From Campylobacter concisus (GTDB lineage: Bacteria; Campylobacterota; Campylobacteria; Campylobacterales; Campylobacteraceae): 64,000 bases of DNA. The position numbers and the translations under genes were made by a program. Shown in pieces: positions 8,780-18,063 of the stretch (position 1 is its first letter; each line of letters begins with the position of its first letter). Under the pieces are notes generated by a model, which had not been told where the DNA came from, did not search any database, and saw only the letters and a list, made by a program, of their open reading frames with translations. The DNA lies in the NCBI RefSeq assembly GCF_003049735.1, contig NZ_PIRM01000001.1:620001-684000 (forward strand), given 5' to 3'.

Positions 8780-11700
8780 GTGAAAAGATCCATTTTAAAT
8801 AAAAAATGTATTTTTATAAGTGCAGCTTGTTGTGCTCTTTTGTTTGCAAATTCACTAAATGCTAGCGATCAAGAAAGTGGCAAATTTGGTGACATAAACA
8901 GTTGGCAGAGCGCTGAATATGAAGCATACTGGGGACTAAAGCGTATAAATGCGGCTATCGCGTATGCTCTTGGAGTGACAGGTAAAGGCGTGACGCTTGG
9001 TGTTATGGACTCTGGCGCATTACTTAGCCACCCTGAACTTAGTGATGGTAGGATAAGCGCACTAAAAATTTCTGGCAGCTACTACAAAGACGGACAAAAA
9101 TATCCAGATACTGAGCACGGTAACTCTCCTTTTTTAAAAAAAGGAAGCACTGACAAAAACAGAGCTGACTTTGGCGACTTTAAAAAAGGTGAAAAATTTG
9201 AAGCTGATGGCAACTGGATCGCTGGTGTAAACGACTCGCACGGCACGCACGTAGCTGGTACAATTGCTGGCTCAAGAGATGGCAAAGGGATGCACGGTGT
9301 AGCATTTGGCTCAAAACTTATAGTAGGAAATACCGGTGGAACCGACGGTATGACATATGGACCAAACCAAGACTACAACTTCTTTTTAGCATCTTACGAG
9401 GGACTAGCCAAAGGTGGCGCAAGAGCTATAAATAATAGTTGGGGTTCAAACCGAAAATTTTATAAAGCTTATGAGGGAGCAACTGGATTTGATGGTGGCA
9501 ATAGCTTAGATATAAAAGACCTTGACGCAGCCTATAAAAGCTACTATCCATTTGTCACAAATGGTAAAAATTTCATGGATGCCGCTTATGAAGTCGCCAA
9601 AAAATACGGCATCATTCAAGTCTTCACTGCCGGAAATAGAAATGGCATGAAAGAGTCATACACAAGGGCAATGCTTCCATATTTTCGTCCAGATGCTGAA
9701 AAATACTGGATAAACGTCACTGGAGTGACAGATGGCGATGCACAACATTTTAATACCGCGGGACACTCAAAATGGTGGAGTATCGCAGCACCTGGTAAAA
9801 GTATAAAATCAAGCACGGTTGATCCTAAAAATGGAAACGCTGGTTACGAGAGCTGGGATGGTACATCAATGGCGGCTCCACATGTCACTGGCGCACTTGG
9901 TCTTGTCATGCAAAGATATCCATATATGAGCAACTCTCAAGCAAGAGATGTTTTACTAACTACGGCAAGACAAGTTAGAGATGAGTTTAAAAAGCCAGCC
10001 GATACAAGAAGAATTTCTGGTTTTACTGCGCCACTTGGCGTACCTGATGAGCGCTGGGGCTGGGGAGCACTTGATATGTCAAAGGCTATGTTTGGACCAG
10101 GACAGCTACTAGGCGTATTTGATGTAAGTCTAGACACAGATGATCTTTACTCAAATAATATCAGTGATGTAGCTATAAAATACAGAAAGACTGAAGATGA
10201 GGCAGAGGCAAAAATTTGGGCTAATCGCAAGGCTGAGCTTAAGAAAATGTCAAATTTAACAGCCGAGCAAAGGGCTGAACTTGATATAGGTAACGCTAGA
10301 GAAAAAGCAAGAGAGCAAAGAGCTAGCGAAGGTTATGAAGGAACTCTTATTAAGAGAGGTCTAGGCACTCTAAAACTAGCAGGCACCAACTCATACACTG
10401 GCAAAACCATAATAAAAAGTGGCAAGATCACAGCACTAAATCAATCACTAAAATCAAGCGAAGTAGTAGTCGAAAATGGTGGTGCACTTGAGATTGTTAA
10501 AGAGATGAGTGTTAGAGAGATTGATAGAAATAAATTTTCTCAAAAGCTATCTTTTAAAGACGTAACTAGAAAAAGTACAAATGATGCAGTAACAGCTACT
10601 ATAAAAACAGGTGGTAGTTATATCATCTCAAATAACGCAGCAAATTTAAATCTAAAATTTGAAAAGAACTCTATCATAGATATAAGTAAGCCAGATGTAG
10701 ATATCATGAAAAGACTATATGATGATAGCTCAAAGGCAAAAACTTACGCAGTAACTGGAAATTTTAGTGGCTATAATAACACCATCTTAAGAAAATATGC
10801 ATTTTTTGACCTTACTAGAAATTATAGTGACAACAAGCTAGAACTAACACTCAAAAAATCAAAAAATACAATAACAAGTATCGCAGCTAGCGATAACCAA
10901 AAAAGAGTAGCACAACTCATAGAGAGTACAGCTAGCAGACCAGCACTCCTTGCTTCGCCGTTTAGAAGTAGACCAGCAGTCATCACGAGTGATCTGTACA
11001 GACACTTCATCTACGCTACACCAAAAGAAGCAAGTGATACGCTAAAAACATTTGCAAATAATGCAAATTTAGCTCAACATAATGCATTTTTACTAGAAAA
11101 TATCTTGCTCAAAAATGCAATCATTAATCATGAAATTGATCCATTTGGTGCAAAAGCAATTGATACGAGTGGCATGAAATTTTGGTCAAACACCATGGCT
11201 AATGCTATGAAATTTGATGATGTAAAAGCAAACTCATTCACTCAGCTTTTTGGATTTGACGGCAATGTAAATGATGCTTTCACACTTGGTGGTGTGCTTG
11301 GTGCTAGCAATGAAAAAGTAAAAGAAGATGGCGATGATGCTTATAAAACAAAAGGTACAAGCATCGGCATCTACGGAAAAAGCCTGATCGCTAGCACAAA
11401 ACTAGACCTCGGTCTCATATACACAAATGCAAAACGAAAAACGCAAAATGGTGCTACGATTGCTAGCTTTTACTCAGACGAGCATGTAAAAAGCAAGGAA
11501 AAAGCACTTACTGCTTACGCAAATTTGGCACTAACAGCATTTAATAGTGCGAATTTCTCACTAAATCCTTATGTGGGCGCAAGCTATCTACGTATGAAAA
11601 CTGATAGCACTAGCCAAAATGTAGGAATTTTCAGAATGGATGTTGATGAAAAAACTAGAAATTTAGGTGTATTTAGCATAGGTCTAAACCCTAGTGTGCC

Positions 11701-11971
11701 ATTTAGTCTTGGTAGTACAAAGATGAAATTTGAAGCTGATCTAGCCTACAATAGACTAGTTGGCGATACAAGACCAAATATCGGCGTAAATATCGCAAAT
11801 GCTGGATACTTGGAACTTGAAGGAAAAGAGGTGCGCGATCTTGGCACAGCTAGCCTTGGTGTAAAGGCGAATGTTTATAAAAATATAAATTTAGGCCTAT
11901 CTTACACAGGTGCTTTTGCTAAAGACGTGAAGTCAAACAGCGTAAATGCGAAATTTGAAATTTTGTTTTAA
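8780..11971 (+). CDS. S8 (subtilisin-type) serine protease autotransporter
   Basis: This is a 1,063-residue type V secreted protein. A signal peptide (about 1-28) is followed by an S8 protease domain with catalytic D77 (V-M-D-S-G), H154 (D-S-H-G-T-H) and S363 (G-T-S-M-A-A-P-H), and oxyanion N286. After a charged helical stretch (about 465-515) comes an autotransporter beta-strand repeat (G-T-L-I-K-R-G-L-G-T-L-K-L-A-G-T-N-S-Y-T-G, about 525-545), a passenger stem, and a C-terminal beta-barrel from about residue 790 ending in Phe. All catalytic residues are intact. The start is GTG at 8780, since the overlapping ATG at 8778 is out of frame and hits a stop at once. It is likely exposed at or released from the cell surface. 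It stands alone between divergent and convergent genes. The natural substrate is unknown. Confidence 0.93.
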   Translation: MKRSILNKKCIFISAACCALLFANSLNASDQESGKFGDINSWQSAEYEAYWGLKRINAAIAYALGVTGKGVTLGVMDSGALLSHPELSDGRISALKISGSYYKDGQKYPDTEHGNSPFLKKGSTDKNRADFGDFKKGEKFEADGNWIAGVNDSHGTHVAGTIAGSRDGKGMHGVAFGSKLIVGNTGGTDGMTYGPNQDYNFFLASYEGLAKGGARAINNSWGSNRKFYKAYEGATGFDGGNSLDIKDLDAAYKSYYPFVTNGKNFMDAAYEVAKKYGIIQVFTAGNRNGMKESYTRAMLPYFRPDAEKYWINVTGVTDGDAQHFNTAGHSKWWSIAAPGKSIKSSTVDPKNGNAGYESWDGTSMAAPHVTGALGLVMQRYPYMSNSQARDVLLTTARQVRDEFKKPADTRRISGFTAPLGVPDERWGWGALDMSKAMFGPGQLLGVFDVSLDTDDLYSNNISDVAIKYRKTEDEAEAKIWANRKAELKKMSNLTAEQRAELDIGNAREKAREQRASEGYEGTLIKRGLGTLKLAGTNSYTGKTIIKSGKITALNQSLKSSEVVVENGGALEIVKEMSVREIDRNKFSQKLSFKDVTRKSTNDAVTATIKTGGSYIISNNAANLNLKFEKNSIIDISKPDVDIMKRLYDDSSKAKTYAVTGNFSGYNNTILRKYAFFDLTRNYSDNKLELTLKKSKNTITSIAASDNQKRVAQLIESTASRPALLASPFRSRPAVITSDLYRHFIYATPKEASDTLKTFANNANLAQHNAFLLENILLKNAIINHEIDPFGAKAIDTSGMKFWSNTMANAMKFDDVKANSFTQLFGFDGNVNDAFTLGGVLGASNEKVKEDGDDAYKTKGTSIGIYGKSLIASTKLDLGLIYTNAKRKTQNGATIASFYSDEHVKSKEKALTAYANLALTAFNSANFSLNPYVGASYLRMKTDSTSQNVGIFRMDVDEKTRNLGVFSIGLNPSVPFSLGSTKMKFEADLAYNRLVGDTRPNIGVNIANAGYLELEGKEVRDLGTASLGVKANVYKNINLGLSYTGAFAKDVKSNSVNAKFEILF

Positions 11972-11982
11972 TAGTTAAATAT

Positions 11983-12008
11983 GCTCGCTACTTTAAATAG
12001 TAGCGAGC
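11983..12008. terminator. Bidirectional terminator between the S8 protease and ilvA
   Basis: A perfect 10-bp stem (GCTCGCTACT / AGTAGCGAGC) with a 6-base loop sits between the convergent stop codons, with A/T-rich flanks on both sides. It is likely to terminate both transcripts. Confidence 0.8.
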
Positions 12009-12015
12009 CATTAAA

Positions 12016-13227
12016 TTAAAATAGTTGAGTAAAAGAAAAACCGTTCTTAGTAAGAACTTCTTTGATCTTTTCTTGATGCTCAAGACCCTTTGTCTCAAGC
12101 GTGATCGTAATGCTTGCATCGCCATAATCAAGCCTTGTTGAGAAGCGATCGTAGTCGATTTTGACGATGTTTGCGTTTGCTGATTTTAGGCTATCAGTTA
12201 GACTCATGAGCGCTCCTGGCTTATCCACAAGCGTTATTTGCAAAGTCATCTTGCGGTGAGACTTGATAAGACCTTTTTCGATGATGATAGAAAGTACCTG
12301 TACGTCGATATTTCCACCACTTAGCACCACGCCTATCTTTGCACCTTTTTTAAATTTGATCTTATCATGCATGAGTGCTGCCACACCAGCTGCGCCAGCT
12401 CCTTCCACAACGATCTTTTGCGTCTCTAGTAAAAACAAAATCGCAGTTGCGATCTCCTCGTCATCAACTTGCACAAACTCATCAACACACTCAATAATAT
12501 TTGCCAGCGTGATTTCGCTCGCATCACGCACAGCGATACCGTCAGCTATGGTGCGGACTGATTTTGAGTTTATGCTCTTTTTAGCGCCATAGCTATTAAA
12601 CATCGCTGGAGCACCTTTTGCACCGACACAGATTACTTTTGTCTTTGGATTAACTTGTTTTATACAGCTTGCCACACCGCTAGCTAATCCGCCGCCGCCA
12701 ACTGGGACGATGACTATATCAAGATCGCTTATCTCATCAAGCATCTCAAGCCCAACAGTGCCCTGCCCCGCCATGACGTACTCGTCGTTAAATGGATGAA
12801 CAAAGGTCATACCCTTATCTTTGGCGTAATTAACTGCAAAAGCATACGCCTCATCGAAATTATCACCTTTTAAAATAACTTCTGCACCAAGGTCTTTCGT
12901 ACCAGCAACCTTTAAAAGCGGGGTTGATTCTGGCATGATGATACAAGCATGCACGCCAAATTCTTTCGCACTTATCGCTACACCTTGAGCATGATTGCCA
13001 GCACTTGCAGCCACGACTCCACGCTTTCTCTCTTCGTCACTTAGGCTAGCTATTTTATTATATGCGCCTCTTATTTTATAAGCTCCAGTTCGTTGTAAAT
13101 TTTCCTCTTTTAGATAGATGCTTGCTCCCAAATTTTTACTAAGTTTTGCACTCAGAGCAAATGGAGTTTTATTTACGAAATGACCGATCGTAATCTTTGC
13201 TTGGATGATTTTATTTAGTGAAACCAT
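12016..13227 (-). CDS. ilvA: Threonine ammonia-lyase (threonine dehydratase)
   Basis: The enzyme has 403 residues and is PLP-dependent, converting threonine to 2-oxobutanoate for isoleucine synthesis. The PLP lysine is K51 in G-A-Y-K-I-R-G-A and the glycine-rich phosphate loop is V-G-G-G-G-L-A-S-G. A single ACT-like regulatory domain occupies about residues 327-403, which is the short form also found in catabolic TdcB-like enzymes; the E. coli biosynthetic enzyme is longer with two. As no second copy is seen here, biosynthetic use is the simplest reading, but a catabolic or serine-deaminating role is possible. It lies last in a run of minus-strand genes also found together in C. jejuni. Confidence 0.9.
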   Translation of the reverse strand: MVSLNKIIQAKITIGHFVNKTPFALSAKLSKNLGASIYLKEENLQRTGAYKIRGAYNKIASLSDEERKRGVVAASAGNHAQGVAISAKEFGVHACIIMPESTPLLKVAGTKDLGAEVILKGDNFDEAYAFAVNYAKDKGMTFVHPFNDEYVMAGQGTVGLEMLDEISDLDIVIVPVGGGGLASGVASCIKQVNPKTKVICVGAKGAPAMFNSYGAKKSINSKSVRTIADGIAVRDASEITLANIIECVDEFVQVDDEEIATAILFLLETQKIVVEGAGAAGVAALMHDKIKFKKGAKIGVVLSGGNIDVQVLSIIIEKGLIKSHRKMTLQITLVDKPGALMSLTDSLKSANANIVKIDYDRFSTRLDYGDASITITLETKGLEHQEKIKEVLTKNGFSFTQLF

Positions 13228-13250
13228 TTTTTTATTTTTCCTTTTTTAAA

Positions 13251-14354
13251 TTATTCTTTTGCCCTTAGTAGCACGCCACACTCGATGTGATGAGTATTTG
13301 CAAACTGATCAAAAATGGCAAATTTTATCACTTTATGGCTTTTACAAAGCTCGCTTAAATTTTCTTTTAGAGTCTCTGGATTGCACGAGATATAGATGAT
13401 GTTTTTAAAATTTTTGATGAAATTTACAACACTTTCGCTGAGTCCTGCACGGGGTGGATCAACAAGGACGTGAGAGAAGTTAAAGTCGCTTAAATTTATA
13501 TCCTTTAGTCTATTAAATTCCCTAACGCCAGCAAATGCGCTCATAAGCTCATCAGCATCCATACGCAAAAATTTGATGTTTTTAGCCTTGTTTAGCTCAC
13601 AGTTTTTAAGGGCATTTGCGATCGAGCTCTTTGAAATTTCAGTGGCGAGAACGTTTTTAAATTTAAACGAAAGCGGAATAGTAAAATTTCCATGTCCGCA
13701 GTAGAGCTCAAGGAGGTCAGCACCGCCTTGCACGCACTCTTTTGCCCAAGCAATCATCTTTTCATTTACGGCTCTATTTGGCTGGATAAAGGCATTCTCA
13801 CTTAGGCTAAATTTATAAATTTCACCGCCAACGTCTAGCTCATCGATCAAATTTAGCTCACCACTTAGTAGCTTTTGCCCACGAGATCTGGCAAGTATGG
13901 TAACGTCAAGCTTGCTGGCTAGAATTTTCATAGCCACTTCAAACTCATTATCAAGCTTTTTGTGATAAAGAAGTGTAACCAAAATACCGCTTTTACAAGA
14001 GATAAATTCCACTCCAAAAAGCTTTGCGCGCAGTATTTCGTTCTCTTGTAAGCCATAAAGCAAGCTTGGCATAAGCTCTGAAATTTGCTCGCAAACCTTT
14101 GGACAATCATCTATAAAGACCTTTTTACCCTTTTCGCTTGCATGCATCGTGTAGCTAAGCTTGCTGCCTTCATGCCAGATACCAAACTCAGCTCTCGTGC
14201 GGTAGTGTTTTGGTGTTGAGCTAAAAACATCAAACTCGCCATCATAAAACTCTGAAAAATTTTGTTTTACAAGGTCAGTTTTAAATAAAATTTGCTCATC
14301 GTAAGGAGTAAAAAGAGTGCAAGAGCCGCACTCTTTTAAATAATTGCAATCCAA
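13251..14354 (-). CDS. trmA: tRNA (uracil-54 C5)-methyltransferase TrmA
   Basis: The enzyme has 367 residues and makes ribothymidine at position 54 of tRNA using S-adenosylmethionine. The SAM-binding motif L-L-E-L-Y-C-G-H-G-N-F lies at about 214-224, the DPPR motif at 299-302, and the catalytic nucleophile is C324 in Y-I-S-C-N-P-E-T-L. The length and Cys position coincide with E. coli TrmA. The N-terminus carries C3, C9 and C12 (C-N-Y-L-K-E-C-G-S-C), which is not a feature of the E. coli enzyme. The start codon is TTG, two bases after the upstream antiporter gene ends, indicating translational coupling. Confidence 0.92.
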   Translation of the reverse strand: MDCNYLKECGSCTLFTPYDEQILFKTDLVKQNFSEFYDGEFDVFSSTPKHYRTRAEFGIWHEGSKLSYTMHASEKGKKVFIDDCPKVCEQISELMPSLLYGLQENEILRAKLFGVEFISCKSGILVTLLYHKKLDNEFEVAMKILASKLDVTILARSRGQKLLSGELNLIDELDVGGEIYKFSLSENAFIQPNRAVNEKMIAWAKECVQGGADLLELYCGHGNFTIPLSFKFKNVLATEISKSSIANALKNCELNKAKNIKFLRMDADELMSAFAGVREFNRLKDINLSDFNFSHVLVDPPRAGLSESVVNFIKNFKNIIYISCNPETLKENLSELCKSHKVIKFAIFDQFANTHHIECGVLLRAKE

Positions 14355-14356
14355 AT

Positions 14357-16051
14357 TTATGCTTCTACTTTCTTTCCAACAAATCTAACTAATGCCCAAA
14401 TCGCTAAAAATCCGCAAGGAAGCGCGATCCAAACGCTAAGACCAAGTGCAACTGGTAAGTAACCAACTAGCACACAAACCGCACAAACGCTAAGCGCATA
14501 GACCATTTGAGTTGATACGTGATCGATATGATTACATCCTGCGCCCATTGATGAAAGGATCGTAGTATCCGATATCGGTGAGCAGTGATCGCCAAAGATC
14601 GCACCTGTAAGTACACCTGAGATATTTACGATCATATATGCATGCATCGCATCGCCCTCTAGTCCGTAGTTTTTGCCGACCGCATAAGCTAACGGGATAG
14701 CAAGAGGCATTAAAATTCCCATTGTGCCGTAGCTTGTTCCAGTTGAGAAGCTAATAAATGAACCAAGGATAAAAACAGCAACTGGCAATATAAATTTAGG
14801 TGTTGAAGAGCTTAGTAGATCAACCAAATATCTTGATGTGCCAAGCTCTTTGATAACAGCACTAAGACTCCATGCAAGAAGCAAAATCACAACTGTAATT
14901 ATCATAGTTTTCCAGCCTTTTACCCATGTGCTGATAGCCTCTTTTACGTCAAAAATTTTACGCCAAACGCCCATTGTGATAGCTACGATACTAGCAAGTA
15001 ATGCTGCTTGAAATAGCGATGTAGCCGAGTCTGCTGCGCCAAAAGTATCTTTAAATGTAGAAAATGAAAGCGGATTGACAAGTGCATTTTTAAGAGCATC
15101 ACCCTCAAGTGCAGCAAGACCACTAAAATAAAAACTAGTAAATGCGCCAATGACCAGCACAAGAAGTGGCACAACAGCATTTGCAGCGCTTAGTTTTACA
15201 CCCTCTTTTGGCTCAAGTGTTTTATCTTCAAGATCTTGGATTTGAGTTTTACCTGAGTGAAGCTCGCCTCTTCTAGCACGTCTTTCAGCTAATAGCATTG
15301 GTCCGTATTCACGTTGCATCAAGGCTGTACAGACTATAAAAAATAAGATGAAGAGGTTGTAAAATCTATATGGAATTGTCTCAATAAATATAGAATAAGC
15401 GTTAATACCAGTTTCTCCAACTAGTTCATAGCCCTTTTCGATGAGTGAAACCTCAAGGCCAACCCATGTCGAGATTATAGCAATACCAGCGATCGGTGCT
15501 GCGGTAGCATCAATGATAAAAGCTAGCTTTTCGCGGCTTATTTTAAATTTATCGCTTATTGGTCTCATAATTGGACCTACAATTAGAGCATTTGCATAGT
15601 CATCAAAAAACACAAAAATTCCCATGAGCCATGTTGAAATTTGAGCTGAAATGCCGCTTTTTGCCTTTTTACTAAGCCAAAGAGCAACCGCCTTTGTGCC
15701 ACCCATCTTTGTAATGAGTGCGACCACACCACCGATACAAAGCACTTGAAGTAAAATTCCTGAGTCAGTCTTATCAGCCATTGATTCAACGACCCTTGAA
15801 ACGATGCCGGTAAAGCCTTTTACGATACCCATAAAGATGTTTTCATTGATGATGTTTATGAGAAACGTTCCGCTAAAAACACCTATAAATAGCGACAAGA
15901 TGACGTCTTTTGTGATAAAAGCAAGTGCTATTGCCACAACAGGCGGTATAAGCGTGAATACGCCATAAATTTCAGCGTTTCTCTTTGCCACTTCTGGATC
16001 GACACCAAAAAGCGCAACGCTAAAAAAAAGTAATAATAAAATTTGTCTCAC
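14357..16051 (-). CDS. nhaC: NhaC-family Na+/H+ antiporter
   Basis: This is a 564-residue polytopic inner-membrane protein of the NhaC superfamily with about twelve hydrophobic segments. Conserved stretches include F-F-D-D-Y-A-N (about residues 148-154) and G-D-H-C-S-P-I-S-D-T-T-I-L-S-S (about 490-504). It should exchange sodium for protons in pH and sodium homeostasis; some NhaC members instead carry malate/lactate or amino acids, so the substrate is by family only. It starts with GTG at 16051, five bases after AAGGAG, and is nine bases downstream of the SDR gene. Confidence 0.85.
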   Translation of the reverse strand: MRQILLLLFFSVALFGVDPEVAKRNAEIYGVFTLIPPVVAIALAFITKDVILSLFIGVFSGTFLINIINENIFMGIVKGFTGIVSRVVESMADKTDSGILLQVLCIGGVVALITKMGGTKAVALWLSKKAKSGISAQISTWLMGIFVFFDDYANALIVGPIMRPISDKFKISREKLAFIIDATAAPIAGIAIISTWVGLEVSLIEKGYELVGETGINAYSIFIETIPYRFYNLFILFFIVCTALMQREYGPMLLAERRARRGELHSGKTQIQDLEDKTLEPKEGVKLSAANAVVPLLVLVIGAFTSFYFSGLAALEGDALKNALVNPLSFSTFKDTFGAADSATSLFQAALLASIVAITMGVWRKIFDVKEAISTWVKGWKTMIITVVILLLAWSLSAVIKELGTSRYLVDLLSSSTPKFILPVAVFILGSFISFSTGTSYGTMGILMPLAIPLAYAVGKNYGLEGDAMHAYMIVNISGVLTGAIFGDHCSPISDTTILSSMGAGCNHIDHVSTQMVYALSVCAVCVLVGYLPVALGLSVWIALPCGFLAIWALVRFVGKKVEA

Positions 16052-16060
16052 AAGAACTCC

Positions 16061-16807
16061 TTAAAATTTTTCTATCGCAAGCCCAGCCCAAGTCTGCGTA
16101 TTTGCCATGACTTCGACTCTATTTATATTGACACTTCCAGGCATATTTAGACAATTTACCAAAATCGTCGCGATATCCTCAGATGTGATGAAATTTGTAT
16201 TTTCATAAAGACTATCCGCCTTTGCCTTATCTCCCCTAAACCTAACCTCGCTAAATTCAGTCTTGCAAAGCCCTGGCTCGATGTTTGTGACTCTAATATT
16301 TGTACCTACTAGATCGTTTCTTAAATTTAAACTAAACTGCTTTACAAAGGCCTTTGTAGCACCATAAACGTTGCTTCCAGGATATGGCCATGAGCCAGCT
16401 GTCGAGCCAATATTAAAGACATAGCCCTTTTCTTGCTTATAAAGTAGTGGCAAAACCGCCTTTGTTGAGTAGATAAGACCCTTGACGTTGGTGTCTATCA
16501 TCGCCTCAAAGTCCTCCACCTTTGCATCTATCGTCTTTTCAAGTCCAAGCGCCATACCAGCGTTATTTACAAGCACTTCGATGTCTTTAAAATTTTCAGG
16601 CAAGCTCTCTACTGCGTCAAAAACAGCTTCTTTATCGCGTATGTCAGCTACAATGATATGCGTATCGCCAAACTCGCTTGCAAGCTTCTTTAGCCTATCT
16701 TCGCGCCTTGCAAGAGCGACTATCTTGTAGCCCTCTTTTGAGAGTCTTCTGGCGATCGCCTCGCCAAATCCAGATGTTGCACCAGTTACAAAAGCTGTCT
16801 TTTTCAT
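16061..16807 (-). CDS. Short-chain dehydrogenase/reductase (YdfG-like)
   Basis: This 248-residue classical SDR has the nucleotide-binding motif T-G-A-T-S-G-F-G (8-15), N-N-A-G at 81-84, and a catalytic triad of S135, Y148 and K152. R35-R36 after the second strand favours NADPH. The closest named type is the YdfG family, which acts on 3-hydroxy acids such as L-allo-threonine or 3-hydroxypropionate; the in vivo substrate cannot be read from the sequence. It sits between the antiporter and the ankyrin protein in a conserved Campylobacter order. Confidence 0.88.
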   Translation of the reverse strand: MKKTAFVTGATSGFGEAIARRLSKEGYKIVALARREDRLKKLASEFGDTHIIVADIRDKEAVFDAVESLPENFKDIEVLVNNAGMALGLEKTIDAKVEDFEAMIDTNVKGLIYSTKAVLPLLYKQEKGYVFNIGSTAGSWPYPGSNVYGATKAFVKQFSLNLRNDLVGTNIRVTNIEPGLCKTEFSEVRFRGDKAKADSLYENTNFITSEDIATILVNCLNMPGSVNINRVEVMANTQTWAGLAIEKF

Positions 16808-16815
16808 GATTTTTC

Positions 16816-18027
16816 CTAATTGAAATTTGGCTTTAAACCCAAATTTTCTAAAAATTTGATCGTCTTTTCGTTTTGTTCTTTCATGGCATAGTCAAGCGCG
16901 TTAAATCCAGCGTCATCAGTCGCGTTTATATCAGCGCCACTATCTATCAAAAGCTTTAAAATTTCTGGCGTTGCGTGAGCTGCTGCATGCATAAAAACGC
17001 TTCTGTTCGTATGCTCTAGACCGCATGTATCTTCAACTTGCGTCACACCCAAATTTATCATATTCATCTTGGCATTTTCATCTATGTAGCTCTCGTTGAC
17101 ATTGGCGCCATTTTTTAGCAAAAGCTCACAAAGTGGCTTATCGCTAAACTGCACAGCATAAAAAAGTACACTTTTTCCAAAGAAATTTTTATGATTTACG
17201 TCGGCTTTATTTGCAAGTAAAATTTTTACATTTTCTATATTTTTTAAAGCAAAAAATAGCGGTGTCTCATCACCCAAATTTACATCAGCCCCACGCCTTA
17301 TGATCTCTTTTATCATGTCGCTACTTTTTTCGTTTAAAAGTGCGATATTAAGTAAATTTGTAAGCTCAGCGGTACTGAAATTTTTCGAATAGAGCAAATT
17401 TGCCAGCTCATCGGAATTTATCCTTTGAGCCATCATATTTTGCTCAGGTGTTAAAATTTTAGCTTTATTTACACTTTTACCGACACCAAAAGTTAAAAAC
17501 TCATTTACCACGCTAGTTGCGTAGTAAGCGGCGCTTGGTGTATCAAGTCCCAGGCTTTCATAAAATTTTACAAGCGGAGTTTGAGCATTTTTGTAAGCTT
17601 CGATAAATTTTTTATATTTTAAAAAATTAAATAAGCTCCCGTTTGCCCAGTATCTAAGATACTCCATTCTGGCGTCTTTTTCACCCTCAGCAACCTCTGG
17701 CTTTGCAAGCTCTTTTTGATAAAACTCGGGCGCAAATGACGCTTTTAACAAAAGCCATCTGAGCTTGTTTAAATTTTCTTTATAAACTCTATCACCAACG
17801 CAACTTTGAGACTCACTTCTCACAGCCACACTCGCATCAAAAAGCTCTTTTACCTCTTTTAAATTTAAAAGCGAACCATCACAGTAAAATAGCCCCTCAT
17901 TCGCGTAAGCAAGATCGTTTGGAGTAGTTTTAAAGCTCTCTTTTTTGGCAAGATCACTGCACTCTAAAGCGTGTAAATTTATCAAAGAACAAACGCTAAA
18001 AAAGAGAAAAAAAACTACTTTTTTCAT
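16816..18027 (-). CDS. Exported ankyrin-repeat protein
   Basis: The protein has 403 residues with a Sec signal (about 1-20, ending L-H-A-L-E-C) and C-terminal ankyrin repeats from about residue 225 (for example A-D-V-N-L-G-D-E-T-P-L-F-F-A-L-K and A-D-I-N-A-T-D-D-A-G-F-N-A-L-D-Y-A). The N-terminal 200 residues contain two early cysteines and no domain I recognise. It is likely periplasmic and mediates a protein-protein contact of unknown purpose. The start is the ATG at 18027, five bases after AAGGAG. A homologue (about Cj0834c) occupies the same position next to acnB in C. jejuni. Confidence 0.8.
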   Translation of the reverse strand: MKKVVFFLFFSVCSLINLHALECSDLAKKESFKTTPNDLAYANEGLFYCDGSLLNLKEVKELFDASVAVRSESQSCVGDRVYKENLNKLRWLLLKASFAPEFYQKELAKPEVAEGEKDARMEYLRYWANGSLFNFLKYKKFIEAYKNAQTPLVKFYESLGLDTPSAAYYATSVVNEFLTFGVGKSVNKAKILTPEQNMMAQRINSDELANLLYSKNFSTAELTNLLNIALLNEKSSDMIKEIIRRGADVNLGDETPLFFALKNIENVKILLANKADVNHKNFFGKSVLFYAVQFSDKPLCELLLKNGANVNESYIDENAKMNMINLGVTQVEDTCGLEHTNRSVFMHAAAHATPEILKLLIDSGADINATDDAGFNALDYAMKEQNEKTIKFLENLGLKPNFN

Positions 18028-18063
18028 CAAAACTCCTTAAAATTTCGCGATATTGTAACAAAT

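Noticed and set aside
12263..12592. A 109-codon plus-strand frame opposite ilvA
   Set aside because: It is antisense to conserved catalytic sequence; no start context or motif.
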